Positions 1 through 5,819 of a stretch of 7,728 nt of DNA are shown here, piece after piece (the stretch's first letter is position 1; each line of letters begins with the position of its first letter). The stretch comes from Candidatus Hodarchaeota archaeon (lineage in GTDB: Archaea; Asgardarchaeota; Heimdallarchaeia; Hodarchaeales; YT1-039), in the NCBI GenBank assembly GCA_016840025.1, contig JAEOTF010000113.1:1-7728 (forward strand). Direction: 5' to 3'. The position numbers and the translations under genes were made by a program. A model generated the notes under the pieces. It saw nothing but the letters and a program-made list of their open reading frames with translations. It had not been told where the DNA came from and ran no database searches.

Positions 1-141
1 AAATGCATAAATCTCTTGAGAGATAAACCCCTTGAAGGTACAGGTTATAGTTCGCCATTAAAAGAGAAAAAAAGAGTTATCGCTGAAAAGAACCCCAAAA
101 AGAAAGAATTAATTTGCGATGGGCTAATTAATACTTTATAA
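1..141 (+). CDS. C-terminal end of an unidentified protein (5' end outside window)
   Basis: Frame 1 is open from the first base to a TAA at 139-141 and gives 46 residues. The tail is rich in lysine and glutamate (KEKKRVIAEKNPKKKELI) and ends in CDGLINTL. Its composition looks like the charged end of a soluble protein, and the frame stops just before a TATA-like box, which fits a gene end. I do not recognise the family, and 46 residues are too few to assign one. A chance open frame of this length is possible in AT-rich DNA, so confidence is moderate. If real, it lies upstream of and in the same direction as the first HTH-PAS regulator. Confidence 0.45.
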   Translation, partial: KCINLLRDKPLEGTGYSSPLKEKKRVIAEKNPKKKELICDGLINTL

Positions 142-142
142 A
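135..142 (+). promoter_or_regulatory. TATA-like box for the first HTH-PAS regulator gene
   Basis: TTTATAAA at 135-142, within an A/T-only run to about 153, resembles an archaeal TATA box. The usual 22-27 bp spacing puts the transcription start near 165. That gives a very short leader to the ATG at 184, or a leader of about 75 nt to the ATG at 244. It overlaps the stop codon of the upstream partial gene. No clear BRE is seen. Confidence 0.4.
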
Positions 143-243
143 ATAATAAATAATACCATAGCAATAGTGGATGGCATTATGAGATGGTGTTTCATGACCA
201 CTTCATAACTCACCCACAAATTTCCGCCTGGGTAGATTACCGA

Positions 244-1293
244 ATGGAAGACTATCAGCAACAATTCTCACAAATTCGGGAGTTGCTTAGAGGAAACCCT
301 ATGGGGATGACAGTTTCTGAAATAGCTGCAACACTTAAACTCAATAGAAATACAGCGGCCAAATACCTCGAAATGATGCAATTTGCGGGTCATTTGGACA
401 TGAAAATGTTTGGTGTTGCCAAAGTATATTTCCTTTCTCGGCGTATCCCTCTCTCTACCCTATTAGATTTTACTACCGATCAAATTCTTGTGTTAGATAG
501 AAACTTCACAATTATTCAAGCCAATGATCCACATCTGAATATTTGGAATATAAAAAAAGACGAATTTATAGGTAAATCGTTTATAGATATTTGTAATTCC
601 TTCAATGTCGATAAAGACATAAGATCAGTAATCGAGTCAACTTTTGGAGCAGAACAGTCTTCAGAAGAAATCAAGATTGTTGTAAAAGGCAAGGAATACC
701 ATCTAAAATTGAAATTCATTCCTACGATATTTGAAAATGACCAACAAGCTGTCACCATTATTTGTGAAGACATTACACCTCAAAAACGGGCAGAAAAAAT
801 GTTAAAAATTCAGCGAGATCTTTTCATTACACTTAGTTCAAGTTATGACATGATGGAAGCCTTCAACCAAATATTAGAGACTATTTTTAAGATAGGGGAG
901 GTTGATGGTGGTGGAATATATCTCGTAGACAGTACCACTAAAGAACTAAACCTAATAGCTGCCAGAGGACTATCTCACGAGTTCACTGAAGAAGTTTCTC
1001 ACTATGAAGCCGACGCTCCCCAAACACGTCTAGTTATGGAAGGGAAACCACTTTACATGCCATATCCTAAACTTCTCCCTTCTATGACGCGAATTTTTCA
1101 AAAAGAAAACATACGCACTGTAGCAAGCATTCCCGTATTGTACAAAGGAGAAGTTGTGGCTGTACTCAATCTTGCTTCCCAAACGCATGATGATATTTCT
1201 GCTAACGTTCGTTATATGATAGAAACCCTCGCACTGCAAATTGGTGGTTTTATTGCCCGTACAAGAGCGGAAAGTGCAGTTCAAGGAAATTAA
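244..1293 (+). CDS. HTH-PAS-GAF one-component sensory regulator
   Basis: Probable cytoplasmic transcription regulator with its own sensor domains. Residues 1-65 (counted from ATG 244) form a winged-helix/HTH (GMTVSEIAATLKLNRNTAAKYL); about 75-182 are a PAS domain (DQILVLDRNFTIIQAN to ICEDIT); about 190-345 are a GAF domain (GEVDGGGIYLVD, IPVLYKGEVVAVLNLAS). No HisKA, HATPase or receiver domain follows, and no membrane segment is visible. It stops just after RTRAESAV, where relatives often run into another PAS or a kinase, so C-terminal truncation is possible. The same frame is open back to ATG 184 (20 extra residues). I prefer 244 because the tandem paralogue begins at exactly this point (MEDYQQQF versus MESYDEQF), although neither ATG has a good Shine-Dalgarno. 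The signal sensed and the target genes are unknown. Confidence 0.85.
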   Translation: MEDYQQQFSQIRELLRGNPMGMTVSEIAATLKLNRNTAAKYLEMMQFAGHLDMKMFGVAKVYFLSRRIPLSTLLDFTTDQILVLDRNFTIIQANDPHLNIWNIKKDEFIGKSFIDICNSFNVDKDIRSVIESTFGAEQSSEEIKIVVKGKEYHLKLKFIPTIFENDQQAVTIICEDITPQKRAEKMLKIQRDLFITLSSSYDMMEAFNQILETIFKIGEVDGGGIYLVDSTTKELNLIAARGLSHEFTEEVSHYEADAPQTRLVMEGKPLYMPYPKLLPSMTRIFQKENIRTVASIPVLYKGEVVAVLNLASQTHDDISANVRYMIETLALQIGGFIARTRAESAVQGN

Positions 1294-1398
1294 AGGATCA
1301 CAATTTGTAAACTAAAGGGATAATTTACTAAAGTCTATCCAAGTATTTTCATGTATGACAAATGAAACAGTATATGTGTCTTAGAAATGAAAACAGAA

Positions 1399-1406
1399 TT
1401 TTATAA
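1399..1406 (+). promoter_or_regulatory. TATA-like box for the second HTH-PAS regulator gene
   Basis: TTTTATAA at 1399-1406 is the best TATA-like element in the 267-bp spacer between the two regulators. Normal archaeal spacing puts the start site near 1429, inside the palindrome at 1417-1430, with a leader of roughly 130 nt. A second candidate (TACTATAG, near 1447) would give a shorter leader. This is a call on sequence appearance only. Confidence 0.3.
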
Positions 1407-1416
1407 GTTCATAAGA

Positions 1417-1430
1417 TATTCAAATGAATA
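1417..1430. promoter_or_regulatory. Candidate operator palindrome, copy 1
   Basis: TATTCAAATGAATA is an inverted repeat with 6-bp arms and a 2-bp centre. It lies just downstream of the TATA-like box at 1399-1406, about where transcription would start, a typical place for a repressor site. Its form TWTTCAWWTGAAWA is shared with the palindrome at 1514-1527. Both HTH-PAS proteins are candidate binders (inference). The base composition is AT-rich, so chance cannot be excluded. Confidence 0.35.
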
Positions 1431-1513
1431 CAGTTGAATACACTAATACTATAGGAATAATTCAATTCTGCACTCGCTCTCTTAATCACCCAAATGTTTT
1501 GATCTTTAACCAT

Positions 1514-1527
1514 TTTTCATTTGAAAA
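1514..1527. promoter_or_regulatory. Candidate operator palindrome, copy 2
   Basis: TTTTCATTTGAAAA is an inverted repeat with 6-bp arms and a 2-bp centre, 97 bp downstream of the first copy and about 33 bp before the ATG at 1561. The TTCA/TGAA core and spacing are the same as in the 1417-1430 site. It may be a second binding site in the leader of the second regulator gene. Confidence 0.35.
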
Positions 1528-1560
1528 GTCTTATTCACGAAGAATTATGGAGCTTCTCCT

Positions 1561-2907
1561 ATGGAAAGCTATGATGAACAATTTTCACGTATAAAGGAGT
1601 TACTTAAGGGTAATCCTATGGGGATGACAGTTTCTGAAATAGCTGAAGCGCTTAATCTTAATAGAAAAACAATAGCCAATTATCTCGAGATGATGGAATT
1701 TTCGGGTCACTTAGAGATGAAAATGTTTGGTGCTGCCAAGGCATACTTTCTTTCTAAACGTATTCCTCTTTCTACGCTTTTGAATTTCACTTCCGATCAA
1801 ATTCTTGTGCTAGATGGAAATTTCACAATAGTTCAGACTAATGAGCCAGATTTGGGGATATGGAATTTTACCAAGGAAGATTTGTTAGGAAAGCAGATCC
1901 AAGACTCTCCTCTCTCATTTTGTGCCGATAAGGAGATACTGGCAGCGATAAAAGCAGCTTTGGGAGGTGCGCAAGCAACAAAAGAAATAAAGGCTACTCT
2001 AAATGGTGAAGAACTCTATCTAAGAATGAAGATCATTCCTACACTCTTTGAAAACAACCAACAGGGTATAACTATTATTTGTGAAGATATTACTACCCAA
2101 ATGAACGCTGCCCTAACAATGCGGGAGAGTGAACAAAGACTTCAGGTGCTTGCGGAATCAGCAATGATTGGGTTAGCCATTCTGCAGAACAACCAAATAA
2201 AATATGCAAATAAGGTATTGTCAAGTATAAGTGGTTATTCAAGGGAGGAGATGTTACAGTGGTCTAGCAGTGAGATTCTAAATACTGTGCATCCAGATGA
2301 CCGAGAACAGGCGATGAAACAATTCCAAGCGTTACAAAGTGGTGAAACCGATACAATCCCACGAAGCCGATACCGGCAAATTACAAAGGAGAAAGAAATT
2401 AAATGGTTAGAAATATTTGCGCGCTCAATTCTCTATAAGAATCATCCTGCGATAATCATAGCATTTGTCGACATCACCGATCAGAAACAGGGGAAAGGCG
2501 AACTCCAAAGACAAAGGGAATTGATGCAAAAATATCTCAATATAATTGGAGATATAGTAGTAGCTTTGAATGAAAAGGGAGAAATAATCCTTGTCAATGA
2601 GAAGGCATGTTTAATTTTAGAATATGATAAAAAAGAACTTATTGGCAAAAATTGGTTTGATATTTGCGTACCATTGCACCAACGCAAAGAAATTCTGGCT
2701 ACATTCAAGCTGCTGATGAGTGGAAGTCTCAACCTTGTTGAACATGTTGAGAATTTGATCGTAACTAAAAGTGGCAAAGGAAAACTCATCTCATGGCGTA
2801 ATACAGTTTTGACAGATGAGGAAGGTAAAATTGTTGGTACACTAAGTGCAGGAGAAGATATCACCGAGGAGACGAAAGAAAAAGATTTAAGCAAGATTTC
2901 AAACTAA
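1561..2907 (+). CDS. HTH-PAS-PAS-PAS one-component sensory regulator
   Basis: Tandem paralogue of the preceding regulator: by hand count about 60 of the first 80 residues are identical, and the alignment continues without gaps through the first PAS. Domains are HTH about 15-65 (GMTVSEIAEALNLNRKTIANYL), PAS1 75-180, PAS2 about 189-308 (SEQRLQVLAESAMIGLAIL, VHPDDRE, FVDIT) and PAS3 about 318-438 (GDIVVALNEKGEIILVN, GEDITEETKE). No kinase, receiver or membrane segment is present, so the only visible output is the N-terminal DNA-binding domain. The start is well supported: ATG 1561 is preceded by GGAG at 1549-1552 with 8 nt spacing. The two proteins share the DNA-binding/first-sensor half and differ in the rest, which suggests duplication followed by sensor exchange. 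They may recognise similar sites but respond to different signals. The ligand is unknown. Confidence 0.88.
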   Translation: MESYDEQFSRIKELLKGNPMGMTVSEIAEALNLNRKTIANYLEMMEFSGHLEMKMFGAAKAYFLSKRIPLSTLLNFTSDQILVLDGNFTIVQTNEPDLGIWNFTKEDLLGKQIQDSPLSFCADKEILAAIKAALGGAQATKEIKATLNGEELYLRMKIIPTLFENNQQGITIICEDITTQMNAALTMRESEQRLQVLAESAMIGLAILQNNQIKYANKVLSSISGYSREEMLQWSSSEILNTVHPDDREQAMKQFQALQSGETDTIPRSRYRQITKEKEIKWLEIFARSILYKNHPAIIIAFVDITDQKQGKGELQRQRELMQKYLNIIGDIVVALNEKGEIILVNEKACLILEYDKKELIGKNWFDICVPLHQRKEILATFKLLMSGSLNLVEHVENLIVTKSGKGKLISWRNTVLTDEEGKIVGTLSAGEDITEETKEKDLSKISN

Positions 2908-2993
2908 GCAGCATTTAATGAATATCCGATAAGAAAAGAAAATGAACTGTCCATGAATTCATTCTAGTAAAGATTTACAGCTTTCATCAATAT

Positions 2994-4295
2994 TTAGTTT
3001 TCTTTCTGGAAGACGAGAATCCATGAATAGTCAAGTTTATCGGGGTTCGTTTTTGAATACCGTTTAGATCCAAAGAGGGAACGACCAGTAACTGGATCCT
3101 TAATTCGAAGTCGTTCTACCCAACCTATTTTTTGAATTAATTCACAAATGAAGTCTCCTAGCTTCACCTTAGACCTTCCTAAATGATTATCCCCTATCCG
3201 AATAACGACGACACCATTAGATTTTAACGGCTTATCCAGATTATTAAAACACCTTTCCATGTCACCAATAAAACTTAATAATGTTTTTTCGGAAATAGAG
3301 ACTTTTTGGTTAGATTTAGAAGATTTATTGTTATAATTTTGGCGCATTTCAGATAATGCTGTAGAAAGAGAGGAATATTGAGTTATTAAGGATTCGTCTA
3401 ATGATTTTTGGGGCATACGTAGACCAATCTCAGAGTATCTTAGTTCAAGGTCGTTTGATGATAGTTTCAACCAATAACGAGGGAGTCGCATCGCTCTAAC
3501 ATAATCTACTGACCCAATGTAGGGAGGATTAGTTACAATAAGATCAATACCTCTACTTGGAAGATATTCACGAGCATCTCCCTGATGTATGACAGAACTT
3601 GGAGCATTTCGAATAGTCCAAATCTCCTTCATTCTAGAGATGTTCCTCTTTACTGCATTCGAAAAAAAGTTCCATATATCACTAGCTGTCAGATTTTCAG
3701 CAACGGGTTGTCTATGCTTAGAACGAGCCGTAATAATGAATTTAAGATCAGCAAAGGAGCTTTTCCTAACAATCGATGAAAAAGATACCAAAAGAAAATC
3801 TTTCACCTGCGGGGGTTCAATTTGAGAGATAGCTGCAAGAATTTGACCAAGGGCTGTTTGACAAGCCATAGTGAACCAATAGTCACAACGAGGGAAGTCT
3901 GGAATTAAAGGAGTTAAGGAATCATAATTCTTTTGAATCCAGTGAAACGCTTTTTCAACTAATTGAGGATCTATGGGTGTTGTCTTGACTCGACTAATCA
4001 AACAAGCTAGTGGGTCAATGTCATTCCCAATAACTTGCCGACCTGCCAACATTGCTTCAAGACAAACTGTTCCTGAACCACAGAAGGGATCAAAAATCAC
4101 TTCATTAGGTTCGGTAAACTCTTTTATCGCCCAACGAGGTGTAGAAGGCATAAATTTCCCGTACCAGCGGTGAATAGAATGAGCGGGGTGATTTTTAGCC
4201 TTTCTTTGAAGTTGAAACATTTGAAGCAAACGATTTTGGTCTGAAAGCCAAAATTGAGTTCTCAGGAAACTAGTATGGTTAGTAACTGTCTTCAC
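2994..4295 (-). CDS. Solitary SAM-dependent DNA amino-methyltransferase (N4-cytosine or N6-adenine)
   Basis: Predicted to transfer a methyl group from S-adenosylmethionine to an exocyclic amino group of a DNA base. Seen along 433 residues: HSIHRWYGKF at 39-48, the aromatic/lysine motif common just before the SAM site in archaeal DNA methylases; the SAM-binding FDPFCGSGT at 68-76; the acidic GNDIDP at 90-95; GDA at 239-241; the catalytic TNPPY at 255-259. Motif I before motif IV in one chain is the order of COG0863/COG1041-like enzymes. NPPY leans towards N6-adenine but does not settle it. No target-recognition partner or restriction enzyme is visible, so it is an orphan methylase. The start is GTG (4293-4295), with GGAG almost touching it, so a slightly different start is possible, though it must precede residue 39. 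It begins 30 nt after the tRNA-Arg gene on the same strand and may be co-transcribed with it. Its 3' end converges on the second regulator. Confidence 0.8.
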   Translation of the reverse strand: MKTVTNHTSFLRTQFWLSDQNRLLQMFQLQRKAKNHPAHSIHRWYGKFMPSTPRWAIKEFTEPNEVIFDPFCGSGTVCLEAMLAGRQVIGNDIDPLACLISRVKTTPIDPQLVEKAFHWIQKNYDSLTPLIPDFPRCDYWFTMACQTALGQILAAISQIEPPQVKDFLLVSFSSIVRKSSFADLKFIITARSKHRQPVAENLTASDIWNFFSNAVKRNISRMKEIWTIRNAPSSVIHQGDAREYLPSRGIDLIVTNPPYIGSVDYVRAMRLPRYWLKLSSNDLELRYSEIGLRMPQKSLDESLITQYSSLSTALSEMRQNYNNKSSKSNQKVSISEKTLLSFIGDMERCFNNLDKPLKSNGVVVIRIGDNHLGRSKVKLGDFICELIQKIGWVERLRIKDPVTGRSLFGSKRYSKTNPDKLDYSWILVFQKEN

Positions 4296-4361
4296 TCCAT
4301 TATTTCAACAAACCTAAGTAAGTAGCGGCCCCAAGGGGATTTGAACCCCTGACCTACAGCT

Positions 4362-4392
4362 TTCTTCAAAAGGATAGAACTGTATCCTTCTT
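4362..4392 (-). other. Canonical tRNA intron (position 37/38) with BHB motif
   Basis: This 31-nt intron lies in the anticodon loop, between A37 (4393) and A38 (4361). It forms a textbook bulge-helix-bulge: a 4-bp central helix CTTC/GAAG (4398-4395 with 4367-4364), a 5' bulge TA^A (4394-4392), a 3' bulge AA^A (4363-4361), the anticodon stem outside, and a 9-bp inner helix (one G-T pair) closed by loop CAGTTC. Both cuts fall between bulge bases 2 and 3, as the archaeal splicing endonuclease requires. Confidence 0.9.
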
Positions 4393-4416
4393 TAGAAGGC
4401 TGTCACTCTATCCATG

Positions 4417-4445
4417 TTTCTCCAAGCATCTTGTGAAGTCCTTGT
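4417..4445 (-). other. Probable second tRNA intron in the D loop (non-canonical position)
   Basis: The D loop as encoded is 39 nt rather than about 10. A relaxed BHB fits: central helix CTC/GAG (4450-4448 with 4422-4420) plus an A-A mismatch, 5' bulge AG^A (4447-4445), and inner helix CAAG/CTTG (4444-4441 with 4426-4423). Removing 4445-4417 leaves the D loop AGCATGGATA, close in form to ordinary archaeal tRNA-Arg. The 3' cut could be one base away (4418). D-loop introns are known in TACK and some other archaea but are rare. Confidence 0.7.
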
Positions 4446-4460
4446 CTGAGTTATGGGGCC

Positions 4461-4745
4461 ATGGTTGTGAGTTTTCGTCCTATTTGAAAGAAAATAGCTA
4501 AAATAATTATGTAAATATATACATTATAAGTTCATTTCTTATCTCTATTTTTCCCTTACCATACAGAAATATGCATTTATTTGAATACTTTTTCCATAAA
4601 TTGCTAAATTTAAGGTTTAGTTAATTGAAAATCTATAAAAAGTCTTAATTATGCTTTCTTAAATATTTCAAAGCTTATTTAGCAATAAAAGTAGCGTTAC
4701 TCATCAAGATTTGCCTCGGATTACCTTAGATAATTAAAATGAGCG
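4461..4745. other. AT-rich intergenic region with candidate tRNA promoter
   Basis: This 285-bp spacer lies between the GTPase stop and the tRNA 5' end and holds no credible gene. On the minus strand, TATA-like boxes lie at 4499-4506 (reads TTATTTTA, about 42 nt before the tRNA) and around 4513-4521 (reads TATATATTT, about 57 nt before). The first has better spacing for a short 5' leader. No clear terminator hairpin for the GTPase was found. Confidence 0.35.
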
Positions 4746-5339
4746 TTAGATCCCCAAAAGTTGCTGAAGTTTTGGTGTTCCCCTAATATGGTTAAATATC
4801 TCTTTCCCTAATAAAACAAAAGCTTGATTAACATTTTCACCCGTTTTCGCTGACGTTTCTATGTAGGGGATAGAAAAACCATGCGGTCGGGTGATTTTTG
4901 TTAGTTGTCGTGCATAATTGAGTCCCTGTTCATGATTGAGAGAATTCTGTACCTGTTCTCGCTGATCAGTTTTATTTCCTACAATCACGAAAGGTATTCG
5001 TCCTACTCCATTGTTTTCCCATAGTTCCTTAATCCAATCACTCATATGCATATACGATTCGGGGCGGGTAACGTCAAAAACTAGAAGGCCACCCCTACAA
5101 CCTCGATAATATAAGTCTCTAACTGCTATGAATCGTGGTTGCCCCGCAAGATCCCAGATTTGATATTTCAGACCAATTTCCTTTCCTTCTGGAGTGGTGA
5201 TAGTGATATCTTTTGTCGCGAAATCGGCACCAATCGTCAATGTATAGTCTTTAGAAAAGACTTCACCCATATAGTTATTTCTAAGTGCTGTTTTTCCAAC
5301 TGCGCCATCGCCCAATAAAGCGATTTTTATTAGAAACAC
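4746..5339 (-). CDS. Ras/Rab-like small GTPase
   Basis: Small Ras-superfamily GTPase, presumably a cytoplasmic GTP/GDP molecular switch. All five G motifs are visible (numbered from the GTG at 5339): G1 GDGAVGKT (10-17), G2 threonine in TLTIGADF (35), G3 WDLAGQ (62-67, with the catalytic Gln), G4 NKTD (122-125), G5 ETSAK (161-165). Overall layout and the TIGADF/YYRG signatures are Rab-like. The C terminus (LQQLLGI) has no cysteine, so no prenylation is expected, which is usual for archaeal members. The frame opens at a GTG at 5378, which would add 13 residues. I prefer GTG 5337-5339 because AAGGAG sits about 8 nt upstream, and because VFLIKIALLGDG then starts right before the first strand. 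The longer start lies inside a direct repeat. No GEF, GAP or roadblock partner is adjacent. Such GTPases are numerous in Asgard archaea, especially Heimdallarchaeia. Confidence 0.92.
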   Translation of the reverse strand: MFLIKIALLGDGAVGKTALRNNYMGEVFSKDYTLTIGADFATKDITITTPEGKEIGLKYQIWDLAGQPRFIAVRDLYYRGCRGGLLVFDVTRPESYMHMSDWIKELWENNGVGRIPFVIVGNKTDQREQVQNSLNHEQGLNYARQLTKITRPHGFSIPYIETSAKTGENVNQAFVLLGKEIFNHIRGTPKLQQLLGI

Positions 5340-5373
5340 TAAGTTTTCTCCTTGTCTCTCTCCACTTTGACCA

Positions 5374-5418
5374 CTCACAACATTTCTTATCTTTATCTCT
5401 CACAACATTTCTTATCTT
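5374..5418. repeat. Perfect 20-bp tandem direct repeat, 25-bp period, upstream of the GTPase
   Basis: CTCACAACATTTCTTATCTT occurs at 5374-5393 and again at 5399-5418, separated by 5 bp. It lies in the 5' region of the GTPase gene, roughly 35-80 bp before the preferred start. A 25-bp period is about 2.4 helical turns. It may be a pair of regulator sites or a small tandem duplication of leader sequence. TATA-like sequence (reads CTATAACATTATAAG on the minus strand) lies just beyond the distal copy. Confidence 0.85.
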
Positions 5419-5819
5419 ATAATGTTATAGGATTAACAATCATCAATTAGACGTGAAAAATTTCGTTCTAAATTCCTTTGCTACCTGAAATCAAGTTTTT
5501 TTCCACGGATTTTCGGATGACCTCCAAGCTACTTCCGCTTCTGCTTAATTCTTGGTGTAAAAATCATTCAGTTTTCTGAGGTAATTCATGAGCGGTACTA
5601 AACAAAAATAGAATTTTATTTCCTTCCTTCCTTCATTATGGCGGAACATAATCCGAAAAACGGCCATAATTTTGGTATTGTACCTCGATGTTGCCATAAA
5701 ATTTTTTCTTTTTCTCATTGAGTAGCGAAATTTGAAACATTCGCTCTTTCTTAGCTGGAATCTTCCGTAACAGGGATCATGAGGCGAACAAGGACGTAAA
5801 CGAAGGAAACTGTGACTCT
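5419..5819. other. Non-coding region between GTPase and transposase; left end of the IS probably here
   Basis: About 400 bp with no convincing ORF in any frame. It holds the GTPase upstream region at its left side and, further right, short inverted and direct repeats (5635-5699) and a 6-bp hairpin AGCGAA/TTCGCT (5724-5729 with 5740-5745). Because the transposase gene ends at 5820, one terminal inverted repeat of its element should lie in this interval. It cannot be fixed without the other end, which is outside the window. Confidence 0.4.
5635..5670. repeat. Inverted repeat ATTATGGC / GCCATAAT
   Basis: ATTATGGC (5635-5642) pairs with GCCATAAT (5663-5670) across a 20-nt loop that also contains CGG/CCG arms. 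GCCATAA recurs directly at 5693-5699. It could be a binding site near an IS end or a weak transcript hairpin. No T-run follows, so an intrinsic terminator is unlikely. Confidence 0.5.

Larger units (their letters stand above)
4326..4460 (-). tRNA. tRNA-Arg(UCU) with two introns
   Basis: The cloverleaf folds by hand on the minus strand. The acceptor is GGCCCCA (4460-4454) with TGGGGCC, discriminator G at 4326, no encoded CCA. The D stem is ACTC/GAGT (4451-4448 with 4408-4405). The anticodon stem is ACAGC (4403-4399) with GCTGT (4360-4356). The anticodon loop is CTTCTA plus A, giving anticodon UCU. The variable loop is AGGTC and the T arm is AGGGG-TTCAAAT-CCCCT. The gene is 135 nt. Removing a 31-nt intron from the anticodon loop and about 29 nt from the D loop leaves about 75 nt, normal for archaeal tRNA-Arg. 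The retained T loop, TGGATA in the D loop and intact stems argue against a pseudogene. It reads AGA and probably AGG codons. Confidence 0.93.

Noticed and set aside
2481..2894. 137-codon open frame on the minus strand
   Set aside because: It lies entirely antisense to the third PAS domain of the second regulator; composition (Ser/Ile/Leu runs) is typical of a shadow frame.
2953..2962. ATGAATTCAT palindrome between the converging genes
   Set aside because: Only 10 bp in AT-rich DNA, with no T-run or partner copy; likely chance.
3585..4173. Several short plus-strand frames
   Set aside because: All are antisense to conserved motif-bearing parts of the methyltransferase and resemble no known protein.
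2994..4295. tRNA guanine methyltransferase of the Trm11/TrmG10 type, suggested by the adjacent tRNA
   Set aside because: No THUMP domain; the catalytic motif is NPPY rather than DPPYG, and the HRWYGKF motif before the SAM site is that of DNA methylases.
4326..4460. tRNA pseudogene because of extra sequence in the D loop
   Set aside because: All stems pair, the T loop and anticodon loop are normal, and the extra bases fold as a BHB-like intron whose removal gives a normal length.
5724..5745. Hairpin AGCGAA/TTCGCT as transposase terminator
   Set aside because: Only 6 bp with a 10-nt loop, and no U-run follows in the transposase direction.
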